Shown here: positions 10,735 to 20,642 of the stretch, one piece after another
How the letters are laid out: each line of letters begins with the position of its first letter
Numbering within the stretch: the stretch's first letter is position 1
Assembly: GCA_004292515.1 (NCBI GenBank)
Contig: RDXB01000058.1
Span: 1-64,000 of the forward strand
Origin: Oscillatoriales cyanobacterium
Lineage (GTDB): Bacteria > Cyanobacteriota > Cyanobacteriia > CACIAM-69d
Direction: 5' to 3'
DNA: 64,000 bases
Notes under the pieces: model-generated
Database searches by the model: none
What the model saw: the letters and a program-made list of their open reading frames with translations, nothing else
What the model was told of the DNA's origin: nothing
Position numbers and translations under genes: made by a program

Positions 10735-11583
10735 ATGACAGCCTTCAGCCATCGCCCCATTGAATCAGAAAGCTCGAAAATCTTGAGCTGGCCCACTCGC
10801 AAACCGCCGCTGTCCAATGTCCCCATTGTTCAGCCGAGTCCTGTCAAATTGTTGACAAGATTAATACCGGCCCTGCCCCGATTCAATCGCCCCACCTTGC
10901 TCAACCAAGCGTTGACTCACCGATCGCTGGTGCGCGAAAATCCTCAGCTTGGGGATGATAATGAGCGTCTGGAATTTCTCGGGGATGCCATCCTCACGTT
11001 TATTAGCGGAGCCTATCTCTATCGTCGTTTTCCTGAACTGGGCGAAGACGAAATGACTCGTCGGCGATCGGCGTTGGTGGATGAAAAACAGCTTGCTCAG
11101 TTTGCGATCGCCCTGGATCTCGGGCCCCAATTGCGTATGAGTCGTGGCGTGGAGCAAATGGGTGGCCGCCAAAACCCCAATCTCCTCAGCAGCGCCTTTG
11201 AAGCAGTTGTGGGTGCCTATTACCTTGACCAACAAGGAGATGTGGAAATTGTCCGCCCCTTTGTGGAATCGCTGTTTGACGCGGTGCCCTTAGAAGAGTT
11301 GCAGGCGCGATCGAGCCTTGATGTCAAAAATCAACTGCAAGAATGGGCCCACAAAAATGGCGTTGCGCTGCCCAACTACAGCACCCAAAAAATTGCCGGA
11401 CAAGATCACAATCCGCTGTTTTCTTGTCAAGTGTCCCTCGGTTTAACTGTCTTGGGCACGGGCGAAGGTCACTCCAAAAAAGAAGCGGAAAAAGCCGCCG
11501 CTGCTGCTGCCCTTCTGAGCCTGCAAAATTCTCAGACGGCCCAAGCTGTCCGGCAATCCACAACTACCCCACAATCCCCATAA
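10735..11583 (+). CDS. rnc: Ribonuclease III
   Basis: Double-strand-specific endoribonuclease acting in rRNA and mRNA processing. The nuclease signature NERLEFLGDAI is at about residues 76-86, with the second acidic cluster SSAFEAVVGAYYLD further on. A C-terminal dsRNA-binding domain at about 190-260 contains GEGHSKKEAEKAAA. At 282 residues it is longer than the usual 225-240: about 40 polar residues precede the nuclease domain and a Gln/Thr/Ser tail follows the dsRBD. No internal start makes a better N-terminus. Cyanobacteria often carry more than one rnc-like gene, so this need not be the only copy. Confidence 0.95.
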   Translation: MTAFSHRPIESESSKILSWPTRKPPLSNVPIVQPSPVKLLTRLIPALPRFNRPTLLNQALTHRSLVRENPQLGDDNERLEFLGDAILTFISGAYLYRRFPELGEDEMTRRRSALVDEKQLAQFAIALDLGPQLRMSRGVEQMGGRQNPNLLSSAFEAVVGAYYLDQQGDVEIVRPFVESLFDAVPLEELQARSSLDVKNQLQEWAHKNGVALPNYSTQKIAGQDHNPLFSCQVSLGLTVLGTGEGHSKKEAEKAAAAAALLSLQNSQTAQAVRQSTTTPQSP

Positions 11584-11721
11584 TCGAAGGGTGTCCCGTT
11601 GGCTCTGCATCGGCTCTGCATCGGGTTTGGGTCGAATTTAGGTTGAGTTTGAGTTGAGTTTGAGTGAGTGATTTCGCATCAATCCTGGCCATCCTCAGTG
11701 CGATCGCCGTGGCGATCGACC

Positions 11722-13077
11722 CTAGGAAACAGCCGCCACCAAAGCCCGACCAGTTAGGCTAAAAGCCCTCACCTCGGTAATTTCTACCGGCACAATTTTG
11801 CCCTTCAGTTCGCGAATGTTACCCGCAAAGAAGGTCAATCGATTGCCATCGGTACGGCCCATCACTTGGCTCGAATCCTTGGGGTTAACATCCTCCACCA
11901 ACACATATTCTGTGCGACCAAAATAACGCTGCGATCGCTCGGCCGCTTTCACGGACACCAAATGATTCAACCGTTGTAGGCGATCGCCCTTAGTCTCCTC
12001 ATCCAACTGGTTTTCCCATAGGGCCGCAGGCGTACCCGGCCGCGGTGAGTAGGCCGCCGTGTTGAGCTGGTCGAACCCAATGTCATCAACCAACCGCAAC
12101 GTATTTTGGAATTGCTCTTCCGTTTCGCCGGGAAAACCCACGATCGCATCGGCACTGATCGACGCATCGGGCATATAGCGGCGAACCGTGTCGATAATGT
12201 GCCGGTAGCGCTCGTGAGTGTAGCCGCGCGCCATAGCCTTCAGCACATCGTTGTCGCCGGACTGGAACGGAATGTGGAAATGCTTGCACACCTTCGGCAA
12301 CTCGGCGCAGGTGCGAATTAGTCGCTCAGTAAAGTAGCGCGGGTGGCTGGTGGCAAACCGCAACCGCTCAATCCCTTCCACGTCATGCACTTCCCGCAAC
12401 AAGTCCGTGAAATTGTACTTGTGTCGTCCATCGGGCAAGCTCCCGGGCAAGTCGCGCCCATAGGCATCGATGTTTTGGCCCAGCAAGGTCACTTCCTTGT
12501 AGCCCTGGCGACCCAGCTCCTCCATTTCCCGGCGAATGTCCTCGGGATAGCGCGATTGCTCCACACCGCGCACGCCCGGAACCACGCAATAGGTGCAGCG
12601 CTCGTTGCAACCATAGATCACGTTGACCCAAGCCGTAATTTGGCTATCCCGGCGGGGCTTGGTGATGTCTTCCATGATGTGAACGGCTTCGGTAGCCACC
12701 ACCTGGCTGCCATTAAACACCTGCTCCAACAAGTCTTCAAGGCGGTTGGCGTGCTGGGGGCCCATGATCAAGTCCACCTCGGGCACGCGCCGCAACAGTT
12801 GCTCGCCTTCCTGTTGGGCAACGCAACCGGCCACCACGATCGTTAGGTCGGGGTTGGTTTGTTTGCGCTTGGCCTGCCGCCCCAAGTAGGAATAAACCTT
12901 TTGTTCGGCATTGTCGCGGATCGTGCAGGTGTTGTAGAGAATCAGATCCGCTTCTTCGGGTTCTTCGGTCCAAGCAAAGCCCATGGTGTCGAGGATGCCG
13001 GCCATCCGCTCGGAGTCGGCCTTGTTCATCTGGCAGCCGAAGGTGGTGATGTGGTAGCGGCGGGGTTGGTTGCTCAT
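11722..13077 (-). CDS. miaB: tRNA-2-methylthio-N6-dimethylallyladenosine synthase
   Basis: Radical-SAM methylthiotransferase that adds a methylthio group to i6A37 in tRNAs reading UNN codons. The UPF0004 domain has the three cluster cysteines in [21 protein letters not shown] and VAGCVAQQ. The radical-SAM motif is [12 protein letters not shown] (CxxxCxxC). A TRAM domain ends the protein. It is 451 residues from the ATG at 13077. An in-frame extension to 13146 exists but would enter a short tandem repeat and lies before the conserved N-terminus [10 protein letters not shown]. Solitary gene. Confidence 0.96.
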   Translation of the reverse strand: MSNQPRRYHITTFGCQMNKADSERMAGILDTMGFAWTEEPEEADLILYNTCTIRDNAEQKVYSYLGRQAKRKQTNPDLTIVVAGCVAQQEGEQLLRRVPEVDLIMGPQHANRLEDLLEQVFNGSQVVATEAVHIMEDITKPRRDSQITAWVNVIYGCNERCTYCVVPGVRGVEQSRYPEDIRREMEELGRQGYKEVTLLGQNIDAYGRDLPGSLPDGRHKYNFTDLLREVHDVEGIERLRFATSHPRYFTERLIRTCAELPKVCKHFHIPFQSGDNDVLKAMARGYTHERYRHIIDTVRRYMPDASISADAIVGFPGETEEQFQNTLRLVDDIGFDQLNTAAYSPRPGTPAALWENQLDEETKGDRLQRLNHLVSVKAAERSQRYFGRTEYVLVEDVNPKDSSQVMGRTDGNRLTFFAGNIRELKGKIVPVEITEVRAFSLTGRALVAAVS

Positions 13078-13828
13078 GGCTCTGGCGGGGCGATCGAGAC
13101 TCCTCATTTTAAAGCACGACGCTTCATTGGGCTGATCAAAGCCCACTCAATCAAAGCCCACTCAATCAAAGCCGATTCAAGATTGAGACTCGGTATGGTT
13201 CTGGATGGTATGGATTGTGATGCTTGTTGCTAATTCGGTGCGGTTAAGAGTCTCAATTTGGGGTGATGATCTTGCTTGCTGCCGGCGCGGGAAGGATTAT
13301 TGATCCAATCAGCGATCAGTGATGACGGTAGTTCCTCTGAGAGAGATTTTTTGAGATATTGCTTATGCAGCGAGGATTTCACTTGTTTGCTGTGACTGAA
13401 TAATCGCAATGTCTAGACGATTGCTGTCATTCCTATATCGAACTCAATGGTTGGGGGATGCTGGTGGGTAAGCCATCCCAACATTGAAACTCCCGTGATC
13501 ACAAGGGCGAATCAGCCCAAGCGATTTAGCAGGAGATCAATGGCGTTTAGATGCAAGATTTCACCCATGCAAATCCCATGTCAATCTCCATCCGCAAGTT
13601 CCGTTGAACGCCTGCTGATCCATGAACTGCGATCGCGCTCGTGATGACAGCCATGATCAAAAGCAATCGGTTTTGAGGGTGATCGGCCGGCCGCCGTTGA
13701 AACAGCCATAGTAAGATTGCCTAGAGCCGTCCCCCCGCCACTCGCAAAGCCGTGGTGGGTGGGGCTGTAGCCCTTGTTTGGGCCGATGATCGCTCAAGTC
13801 CAGCATTCCGCGCGATCGCGCAACGCTC
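13078..13828. other. Spacer between miaB and ndhN
   Basis: No supported gene. Directly upstream of miaB, about 13133-13185 carries three copies of a 17-bp unit (CAATCAAAGCCCACT and variants). A 34-codon frame at 13540-13644 has AGGAG 4 nt before its ATG but no other support. The miaB and ndhN promoters must lie here. Confidence 0.45.
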
Positions 13829-14302
13829 ATGGTAGCCCTGCAAGATGGTGTCTTTTCGCTTTTCGCAGACGGTAAGCGCCTGGTGCGCGATCTCGAAACC
13901 CACGGTGCTTTAGCGTTTTATGCCCCCCTCGAAGGCGGCTATGAGGGCCGCTACATTCGTCGGATTCGGGCCAATGGCTACACCGCCGTCAAGCTCACGG
14001 CCCGGGGTCTCGGCGACCCGGACACCTTTCTGACCGGTGTGCACGGCGTGCGACCGCCCCACCTGGGCAAAAAGGAGATCCAAACCTACTTCATCCCACC
14101 GATCATCGAAACCCAGCTCACGGGCCTGTCGCCCAAGTCCAAGGGCCTGTTGCTGTGGATTCTGGAAGGGTTTGTATTGTCGCGCCAGGAAATTGAGTTT
14201 CTCTGTGCCCTGCCCAAGCTGGACCCGCGTGTCAAGGTTGTGGTGGAAATGGGTGGCGATCGCACCCTGCGGTGGATGCCCTTGAAGGACACACCGGTTT
14301 AG
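13829..14302 (+). CDS. ndhN: NAD(P)H-quinone oxidoreductase subunit N (NDH-1)
   Basis: Small peripheral subunit of the photosynthetic NDH-1 complex in the thylakoid membrane, specific to cyanobacteria and chloroplasts, serving cyclic electron flow and respiration. It is 157 residues, the family length. Diagnostic conserved stretches are YAPLEGGYEGRYIRRIR, LTARGLGDPD, GVHGVRPPHLGKKE, PPKSKGLLLWILEG-type text in the middle, and RVKVVVEMGGDRTLRW at the end. It is separate from other ndh genes, as is usual for this subunit. Confidence 0.95.
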   Translation: MVALQDGVFSLFADGKRLVRDLETHGALAFYAPLEGGYEGRYIRRIRANGYTAVKLTARGLGDPDTFLTGVHGVRPPHLGKKEIQTYFIPPIIETQLTGLSPKSKGLLLWILEGFVLSRQEIEFLCALPKLDPRVKVVVEMGGDRTLRWMPLKDTPV

Positions 14303-14340
14303 ACCGTTATCAGCCGTTATTAGGCCGTTATCAGCCGTTA
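14303..14340. repeat. Short tandem repeat behind ndhN
   Basis: A 21-bp unit (CCGTTATCAGCCGTTATTAGG) is repeated about twice directly after the ndhN stop and runs into the R2 relic that follows. Confidence 0.6.
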
Positions 14341-14510
14341 TTAGGTCGTTACTAGGTCGCTAACAGTTGATTTCCCATGCCCCAATTTGTGGGCCCAAAT
14401 CCATACCCCAGCCCATGCCCCAATCGTCGTCACAAGGGGCTTAAGCCCCTTGCTCTTTGCGATCCCGTTGCCGTGGAGTCAAGGTTTCAGATGATGTGAC
14501 GATAAGCTCT
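14341..14510. mobile_element. R2 element relic overlapping the hisG upstream frame
   Basis: Degenerate R2 copy in reverse orientation. The left end TTAGGTCGTTACTAGGTC resembles the R2 terminal repeat. The interior has TTTCCCATGCCCCAA and the intact 20-bp palindrome CAAGGGGCTTAAGCCCCTTG at about 14433-14452. The right end GATGATGTGACGATAAGC corresponds to the opposite terminus. The boundaries are approximate. Confidence 0.6.
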
Positions 14511-14573
14511 GAGCATCTTGCCCCCATAACCGAGTCATCTGACCGTCCCTTTGCCCTTTCCCCCGATCGCCCT

Positions 14574-15218
14574 GTGCTGACTATCGCCATTCCCAAAGGA
14601 TCTTTGCTAACCGACAGCGTGAAGCTGCTAGCCTCTGCTGGTCTCGACTTCAGCGTGCTGCTGGACAAGAGCAACCGCCAACTGCAAGTGACTGATCCCA
14701 CCGGGAAGGCGCGGGCGATGCTGGTGCGCAATGGGGATGTGCCGGTGTATGTGGAGTGTGGCCAAGCCCAGCTCGGGATTGTGGGCTACGACGTGTTGCG
14801 CGAAAAGGCTCCCAATGTTGCGAACTTGCTGGATCTGGGGTTTGGGGGCTGTCGGATGTCGGTGGCGGTGTCGGCCGATGGGCCCTACCAACGGGCGATC
14901 GACCTGCCGGCCAACAGTCGGATTGCCTCTAAATTTGTGCGCTGTGCCCGGGAATATTTCCAGGGCTTAGATTTGCCAGTAGAAATCGTGCCGCTCTATG
15001 GGTCTGTGGAGCTGGGGCCCATTACGGGGATGTCCGAGGCGATCGTGGACTTGGTGGCCACGGGTCGCACCCTCAAGGAAAATGGCTTGGTGGAAATCGA
15101 AGTGTTGTTTGAAAGCACAGCTCGCCTGATTGCGCATCCCACCAGCTACCGCCTGAACACCTACGAGATGGTGGGTTATATCAATTCCCTGCGATCGACC
15201 CTGAACGCTGCTGCTTAA
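14574..15218 (+). CDS. hisG: ATP phosphoribosyltransferase, short form
   Basis: First enzyme of histidine synthesis, condensing ATP with PRPP. The short form needs the HisZ regulatory subunit encoded elsewhere. The body begins [19 protein letters not shown] and contains the PRPP loop-type segment [17 protein letters not shown] near the end. The frame is open back to a TTG at 14457, which would give 253 residues. However, the first part of that extension lies in an R2 relic and is unlike the family. I therefore prefer the GTG at 14574, giving 214 residues, the usual short-form length. A GTG at 14496 is a second possibility. No strong ribosome site decides between them. Confidence 0.9.
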   Translation: MLTIAIPKGSLLTDSVKLLASAGLDFSVLLDKSNRQLQVTDPTGKARAMLVRNGDVPVYVECGQAQLGIVGYDVLREKAPNVANLLDLGFGGCRMSVAVSADGPYQRAIDLPANSRIASKFVRCAREYFQGLDLPVEIVPLYGSVELGPITGMSEAIVDLVATGRTLKENGLVEIEVLFESTARLIAHPTSYRLNTYEMVGYINSLRSTLNAAA

Positions 15219-15247
15219 CGTTTGTGGCTGAGTCCCTAATAAATTCC

Positions 15248-16252
15248 CTAATAAATTTGGTGGTAGATTTGACCGTCTGGCATGGTCGCATTGAACAGGT
15301 TTGCGCCGGTTAGGTTAGCGCTGCTCATTTCTGCCCGATTCATCAGCACTTTCGTTAGGTTGGCCTCGCGCAGATTGGTGCGGGTTAAGAACGAATCCAC
15401 CAAATCTACCTGCGACAGGTTCGCTCGACTCAAATCCGCTCGACTCAAATCCGCTCTGGTTAGGCGGGCATAGGCCAAATCAGCCTGCAATAACTTGGCG
15501 TTCACAAACTTGGCATCGGCGAACAGGGCCATTTGACAGGTGCTGCCACTGAGGTTGCACTCATTAAAGCTCGATCGCTCGGCCCGCACACTGGTTAAGT
15601 TGGCTTGCACCAACACTGCCCGATCCAAAATGCTGTCGCTCATGGTCGAATTGCAGATAATGGCCCCGCTGAGGTTGGCTTCCGTGAAGTTCACACCGCG
15701 CAAGCCAGTTTCCCGCAGGTTGGCCCCGGTCAGGTTGGCCCGGGTCAAGTCTGCTCCCGACAAGTCGGCCCCCTGCAAATCGGCAAAACTCAAGTCAGCG
15801 CCGCGCAGGTTGGCTCCTTGGTAAACCCGCTTTTCTTCCCGAAAGTTGGCCCCCCGCAAGCAAGCTCCCCGGGCGTTGATGCCGCTGAGGTTGGCGTTGC
15901 GCAAGTCGGCTTCGACCAAGTTGGCATCGGTCAAAATCGACAGGGACAAGTTGACATTGCGTAGATCGGCGGCTTCGAGTCTCGCCCCATGGAGGTCGGC
16001 ATCGCGCATATTGGCCGCACTCATGTTGGCGCGATCGAGGTTGGCTCCGCTGAGTTTGATATGCGCTAAGTTTGCCCCGCGCAAGACCGCCCGGTTGAGG
16101 TACGACAAAATTAAATTGGCGTGACTGAGATCGGTTCCCGTAAAGTTCGCTCCCACTAGATCAGCGCGAATCAGCTTGCAGCCGCTGAGATTGAGTCCAC
16201 TGAAGTTGGTTTCGCCCGCTTTGTACCGTTGCAGGATGGCTTGTGCGTCCAT
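15248..16252 (-). CDS. Pentapeptide repeat protein
   Basis: Protein of 334 residues built almost wholly of A(D/N)LxX repeats, which fold as a right-handed quadrilateral beta helix. A short N-terminal part (DAQAILQRYKAGE) precedes repeats that run nearly to the C-terminus, with one interruption near the middle (ANFREEKRVYQGANL). There is no signal peptide, so it is probably cytoplasmic. Cyanobacterial genomes contain many such proteins and function cannot be inferred from the repeat. It may be co-transcribed with the unknown gene upstream (150 bp gap, same strand). Confidence 0.9.
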   Translation of the reverse strand: MDAQAILQRYKAGETNFSGLNLSGCKLIRADLVGANFTGTDLSHANLILSYLNRAVLRGANLAHIKLSGANLDRANMSAANMRDADLHGARLEAADLRNVNLSLSILTDANLVEADLRNANLSGINARGACLRGANFREEKRVYQGANLRGADLSFADLQGADLSGADLTRANLTGANLRETGLRGVNFTEANLSGAIICNSTMSDSILDRAVLVQANLTSVRAERSSFNECNLSGSTCQMALFADAKFVNAKLLQADLAYARLTRADLSRADLSRANLSQVDLVDSFLTRTNLREANLTKVLMNRAEMSSANLTGANLFNATMPDGQIYHQIY

Positions 16253-16401
16253 GAATTCCGTTGGCTTCAGGCTGTTAAAAGGTTTGCGACTAGTGGGATG
16301 AGCAGATGAGCAATCGTGTCTGGCTCATGAGGCGGATGAATCCGCTGGGTCGATCGGGGCTGATGTGGGGGTTGGGGCGATCGAACAACACGGGCGATCG
16401 G

Positions 16402-17355
16402 CTATGGACGCGCGCGGGTAAAGATGTTCTCTACTGCAAACATCGATCGCTCCGACTCGTCATCCTCGCTGCTACCCGGAGTGGGCAAGCCGCTGCTGAG
16501 TTGTGTCCCTTCGCCCACATCCCCAAACAGCTCGAACCCTGGGAATCGCCCTGTGGCCCCAAAGGATTCTTGGGCCAGTTGGTTGGGCTCTGGATCGGCA
16601 GAATAGACCACGCGATCGAGCACTCGAATCATCGACTCCGCAGCTTGGGCATATTCTTCGACTTCTGGAAAACGATTCACCGTGCTTTGGAGGCGGCTTT
16701 CGAGATCGTCGAGGGTGGGGCAAGCTTCGCAGAGACGATAGAGCAGGCGATCGAGCAGTTCTGACTTAATTGAGGCCCAAGTGTAGGCATTGAAGCTCGT
16801 TTGCGGGTCGAGCGTAAAAAAGCTCAAAATCTTGACCCGCAATGGATTGGTGGCTCGCAGCAGCTCAAAGCGGATGGCAAACCAGTTATATTCCGCCAAA
16901 TTTCCCACCCGCTTATCGGTTTGGGTTTCATGTTCGGGAGTGGGTGGCTCGGGTGTGGATGAGCTGCCGGGCCCCTGGAAGGATAGCAGGGTGCGCTCGC
17001 CTTCGCCCTCAACGGGTAATCGTGGCTCTGTGCTGGTGCGGGTGGGTTCCGCGTCGGTGGGTGCAAAAAGGTTGGTGATTCGCTTGCTGATTCGATCGGC
17101 AATGACACCGTAGACCTGGGGCTTGTTCAGGTGAGCGGCGGCTCGCTTGAGACGCATGGACAGGCGATCGACCGTGGGCGACAGGGAATGGAGCCGCTGG
17201 AGTAGGCGGGCTGTGTCGAGCAAGGCAATTTTGTGGCCATCGCTTTCCCAGTGACCGGTGCAGGCAAGAAGCAGCAGCTTTTTGATGCGGACGATTTCTT
17301 TGTCGTGCTCCAACTCCCGCGCCAGGTCTTGGAGAAAGGGGGGTATATCGCTCAT
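16402..17355 (-). CDS. Conserved-looking protein of unknown function
   Basis: Protein of 317 residues from the ATG at 17355; a 19-residue in-frame extension to 17412 is less likely. I do not recognise the family. Two mostly helical, charged blocks are seen: residues 1-95 (ARELEHDKEIVRIKKLLLLA, then RISKRITNLF) and about 150-260 (YNWFAIRFELLRATNPLRVK, then PTLDDLESRLQSTVNRFPEV). They are joined by a low-complexity Pro/Thr/Glu linker. The tail is acidic and Ser-rich. No membrane segment or signal peptide. Composition and HIP1 content match the neighbours. Confidence 0.75.
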   Translation of the reverse strand: MSDIPPFLQDLARELEHDKEIVRIKKLLLLACTGHWESDGHKIALLDTARLLQRLHSLSPTVDRLSMRLKRAAAHLNKPQVYGVIADRISKRITNLFAPTDAEPTRTSTEPRLPVEGEGERTLLSFQGPGSSSTPEPPTPEHETQTDKRVGNLAEYNWFAIRFELLRATNPLRVKILSFFTLDPQTSFNAYTWASIKSELLDRLLYRLCEACPTLDDLESRLQSTVNRFPEVEEYAQAAESMIRVLDRVVYSADPEPNQLAQESFGATGRFPGFELFGDVGEGTQLSSGLPTPGSSEDDESERSMFAVENIFTRARP

Positions 17356-17832
17356 ATCACCAGGGGGATCGAAACGCGAGAGTCCAGAGGAGGGCGATCG
17401 AAAAGCACCCACATTCAGCGCGATCGCCGCAGATCAACGGAGAAATGCTGATCGAGATTGTCTAGGCGAGGTTGGTTGTCTGTGCAGCATCTGATGGGTG
17501 TCGGTGTACCCGGAATGGCAACACAATGGCAGCAGAGGGCTAACGAATCAAAGGGTCGTGAGTCGCGGAGTTAAGGGCAGTATCCGTCCAGGCTAAATCA
17601 TCCTCAATCGTAACAGTCTGAATGGATTAGCCGCGAGGTTCCTCAACTATCGGTTACCCAAGAGGTTCCTCAACGAGCGGTTACCCCAGCCATATACTCC
17701 GGTCGTGGCCGCAACTCACTGAAAACCTATTCATTAGTCAGGCTCACTGAAATATAGCCCCTTGCTGCCGATTAGCTCCAAAGTCGATCCAAAGACGCTT
17801 GGAATCGTTGGCAAGCACCTGGGCGATCGCCC
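17356..17832. other. Spacer with repeat debris
   Basis: No supported gene. A direct repeat GAGGTTCCTCAAC plus GGTTACCC occurs at about 17635-17685. A piece reading GCCCCTTGCTGCC at about 17757-17770 resembles the centre of R2 and may be a fragment of it. Confidence 0.4.
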
Positions 17833-18012
17833 TAGGGAATGGCTGAAAAGCCAAAGTTGAAAAGCCAAAGTTGATGCGCTGTATTCCCCATGGATCGACG
17901 GAGACCAGGCGCTTGAGCATCTTGCTGCCATCACTATTGGGGCTTGATTGGAGCTTAATTGGGGCTTAACTGGAGCTTGATACCGAGAGATACTTTTCAG
18001 ACATCCTCGTTA
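17833..18012. mobile_element. R1 element, copy D (reverse orientation)
   Basis: MITE-like R1 copy in the reverse orientation. The left end TAGGGAATGGCTGAAAAGCC matches the right terminus of copy A in reverse complement. The right end GATACTTTTCAGACATCC matches the left terminus of copies B and C in reverse complement. Near the left end the stretch TTGAAAAGCCAAAG is duplicated. Non-coding. Confidence 0.72.
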
Positions 18013-18442
18013 AGTGGGAGTAGGGATCGCGATGGGTGGGGGGCGAGATGGGCTGGCGACGCATGGGATGCGATCGCCCGGTCAATCGGCATAGGACTAT
18101 TAGGACTATGGGGATGGGACTATCGAGCGGGCTGGCGATCGACCCGGGCCCGTTGGGCAAACAGCCCTGTAAAGTTTTTTGATAAGCTCTAGGGTAAGGA
18201 AACAATCCCAACAGCGATTGCGATCGTGATGAGCGATCGCCCTCAGGCTTTAGACAGTTCGGGCCCACTTGACTTTACCCAGCTTTGTACTGGGGCAACT
18301 CGGGCGCGATCGTCGAACCCATAGTTTGGGTGTTGGTTGGCCCAATCATCCTTTGCCCAGCCAATAGTCCCAACCAACATTCCCAGCCAGCATTCGCCTG
18401 TTTGTTCGGATTGCTCCTTGCTGAGGGTTTGTTGCGCCAATC

Positions 18443-18518
18443 GTTTCGTCACCACCGTTTCGTCACTATTGCTTCGTCACCACCGTTTCGTCACTATCGC
18501 TTCGTCACAACCGCTTCG
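18443..18518. repeat. 14-bp tandem repeat upstream of map
   Basis: Five imperfect copies of a 14-bp unit (TTTCGTCACCACCG / TTTCGTCACTATTG) end about 25 bp before the map start codon. The array is open in the map frame, but the map N-terminus is better placed after it. Confidence 0.75.
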
Positions 18519-18543
18519 ATCGCTTACCCCATTTGCTAACACC

Positions 18544-19389
18544 ATGAACGTTTTTGCCGATTTGCTGCCAAAGTCCAAGCCCTCCCAATCCGCCGCTTCG
18601 GGCCCGCGAATTCAAAAAAACCGTCGCGGTATTGAAATCAAATCCAAGCGCGAAATTGAGATCATGCGGCAGGCCTCGGCGATCGTGGCAACGGTGCTCA
18701 AGGAAATTATGGAAATGGCGGAACCGGGCATGACCACCGCCGATCTCGACCACTACGCAGAGAAGCGAATTCGCCAACTTGGGGCCACCCCTAGTTTTAA
18801 GGGCTATCACGGCTTCCCAGCCTCGATTTGTGCCTCCATCAACAACGAAGTGGTGCATGGCATTCCCAACGCCAAAAAAGTAATCCACAACGGCGACTTG
18901 GTGAAGGTGGATACGGGGGCCTTTTTCAACGGCTTCCATGGCGATTCCTGCGTGACGGTTCGGATTGGGCAAGTGTCGCCCGAGGCCGATCGCTTGGCAC
19001 GGGTGGCTGAAGAGTCCCTGTTTGCCGGGATTCACCAGGTTAAGCCCGGTGCAACTCTGATGGACATTGCTGGGGCGATTGAAGATGTGGTGAAGGCTAA
19101 CGGCTACTCGGTGGTCGAGGACTTTACGGGCCACGGCGTGGGTCGCAACCTGCACGAAGAACCGGCGGTGTTTAACTTTCGGACGCGGGAGTTGCCAAAT
19201 GTGCGGTTGCGATCGGGCATGACCCTGGCGATCGAGCCGATTTTGAATGCGGGTTCCAAAAAAACCAAGATTCTGGGTGATAAGTGGACAGCCGTGACGA
19301 CCGATCGCTCCTGGTCAGCCCAGTGGGAACACACGGTGCTGGTGACAGAAGACGGCTTTGAAATCCTGACCGATCGCACCAAGGTCTAA
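18544..19389 (+). CDS. map: Methionine aminopeptidase, type I
   Basis: Metalloprotease removing initiator methionine from nascent proteins. It is 281 residues from the ATG at 18544. The frame is open back to 18337, but that part encodes a short tandem repeat. The five metal ligands are visible: two Asp in [17 protein letters not shown], His in [10 protein letters not shown], Glu in AIEPIL and Glu in [10 protein letters not shown]. The extra 25 polar residues before [16 protein letters not shown] are common in cyanobacterial forms. A strong intrinsic terminator follows at 19437-19476. Confidence 0.96.
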   Translation: MNVFADLLPKSKPSQSAASGPRIQKNRRGIEIKSKREIEIMRQASAIVATVLKEIMEMAEPGMTTADLDHYAEKRIRQLGATPSFKGYHGFPASICASINNEVVHGIPNAKKVIHNGDLVKVDTGAFFNGFHGDSCVTVRIGQVSPEADRLARVAEESLFAGIHQVKPGATLMDIAGAIEDVVKANGYSVVEDFTGHGVGRNLHEEPAVFNFRTRELPNVRLRSGMTLAIEPILNAGSKKTKILGDKWTAVTTDRSWSAQWEHTVLVTEDGFEILTDRTKV

Positions 19390-19436
19390 ACCTGAGACCG
19401 GGGGATGGGTTTAGCCAATCATCCCCAAAACGCTTG

Positions 19437-19476
19437 GTGGGGGCAGGTTTGAAACCTACCCCCACGATTTTTTTTT
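19437..19476 (+). terminator. Intrinsic terminator of map
   Basis: GTGGGGGCAGGTTT pairs with AAACCTACCCCCAC with one mismatch around a one-base centre, and nine T follow two bases after the stem. The stem is also of the type found as a dispersed hairpin in cyanobacterial spacers. Confidence 0.85.
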
Positions 19477-19563
19477 GAGGACTATTTTTTTGAGGACTAT
19501 TTTGACGAAGTATTGACGAACCCGTTGGGTTGTTTTGCGCGGGCGGGGGGATGGGGCGATCGA

Positions 19564-20328
19564 CTAGGGACGCTCCCAAAACCCACGCAGATATTGCCGA
19601 AACCGCCGGGGGAAGGATCGCTCGCGGGCAGCCTTCGCGCGCAAGGCTGCCATCTTGGTTTCATAAAAATCGCGTGGCTTCACGGGGTGATAAATGCCGG
19701 GTTTGCTCAGATCGTAGGGTTTGAGATCGGAGCAAATGGTGTCATCAATAGTGGAGGGGAACGGAGCTTGCTTCAGGCCTGCCTTGCGAATGGCCGTGCC
19801 CAGTCGCAGCTCGCAGAACACGTCTTCTGTGGTGACTGCATCCAGCACCCGCGAGGCCCCTTCATGGGACAACATCGTGCCCACAAACGGCACAACTCCA
19901 GCGGCATAGGGGCGATCGCCTGGTGGCAGCTTGGCCAGTTCTGTCTCTGAAAACCAGAACCAGGTGGTGTTGATCTCAGGAATAAACAACCGCCGACAGC
20001 TCACCTCCGCATCCCACACCTCTGCATAGGCTTCGGCCACGGGCATCAAGCAGCGACAGTCATACTCAAACAGAATGTAGCGCTTGGCGGACAGTTGCCG
20101 ATTCAGAAACCAGAGATAAAACGTGGTGTCGAGCGATCGCCACTTGTTGCTGGTGTCCCAAGGTGAGTCGAAGTCTTTTACATCAACCGAGTTGGGTAAA
20201 TAGTCGCTGATATCGTTGGTGAGTGGGACAACGATCGCCTCAGGATTCATCTGACAGATCAGGTCATAGTGCTGAACAGTCAGCGGATCAACCCGGTGAT
20301 AGAGGTACAGAATGCAGGTGTCTTCCAT
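19564..20328 (-). CDS. Unknown protein, possibly glycosyltransferase-like
   Basis: Protein of 254 residues starting MEDTCILYLYHRVDPL. No signal peptide or membrane helix. A segment WFLNRQLSAKRYILFEYDCR carries an acidic pattern (EYDCR) after a hydrophobic strand. Together with the N-terminal strand pattern it recalls GT-A glycosyltransferases, but I cannot confirm the family. The C-terminus is strongly basic (KAARERSFPRRFRQYLRGFW). Flanking genes give no clue. The gene call is supported by length, composition and a clean start. The function label is tentative. Confidence 0.65.
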   Translation of the reverse strand: MEDTCILYLYHRVDPLTVQHYDLICQMNPEAIVVPLTNDISDYLPNSVDVKDFDSPWDTSNKWRSLDTTFYLWFLNRQLSAKRYILFEYDCRCLMPVAEAYAEVWDAEVSCRRLFIPEINTTWFWFSETELAKLPPGDRPYAAGVVPFVGTMLSHEGASRVLDAVTTEDVFCELRLGTAIRKAGLKQAPFPSTIDDTICSDLKPYDLSKPGIYHPVKPRDFYETKMAALRAKAARERSFPRRFRQYLRGFWERP

Positions 20329-20642
20329 CGGAGTTTCATGGGAATTTTGATCGGCATTGCGCCAGTTCTTGATCGAGCCAGTTCTTGATCGGGAAGGACT
20401 GATGTAAATGCAGCTAGGTGGTCAGGAGCAGGGAGTTTCAATCCTTTGGGCTTCAACGCTTTAGCTGTCTGTTCCCTTCGCTGCCTATGCCCTTAGCTGT
20501 CTGTTCCCTATGCAGTCCTAACAATCTTGAGTGGATCGCTCCTCGCCTTTCCTACACGCCAATGACAAGCGATTCCGGTGGGTTTAGTTCCTTGGATGGG
20601 GGCGATCGCCCGTGATCGCCCCCATCCTGTGCCGATCGCCCG
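20329..20642. other. Spacer between amidase stop and unknown gene start
   Basis: No gene seen. A direct repeat of CTTTAGCTGTCTGTTCCCT / CCTTAGCTGTCTGTTCCCT lies at about 20458-20510. The promoter of the unknown protein should lie near 20330-20420. Confidence 0.4.

Noticed and set aside
12343-12846. 167-codon plus-strand frame opposite miaB
   Set aside because: Antisense to conserved miaB sequence; no ribosome site or known motif.
13540-13644. 34-codon frame with AGGAG before its ATG
   Set aside because: Short spacing of the ribosome site, no terminator, no recognisable sequence; too weak to call a gene.
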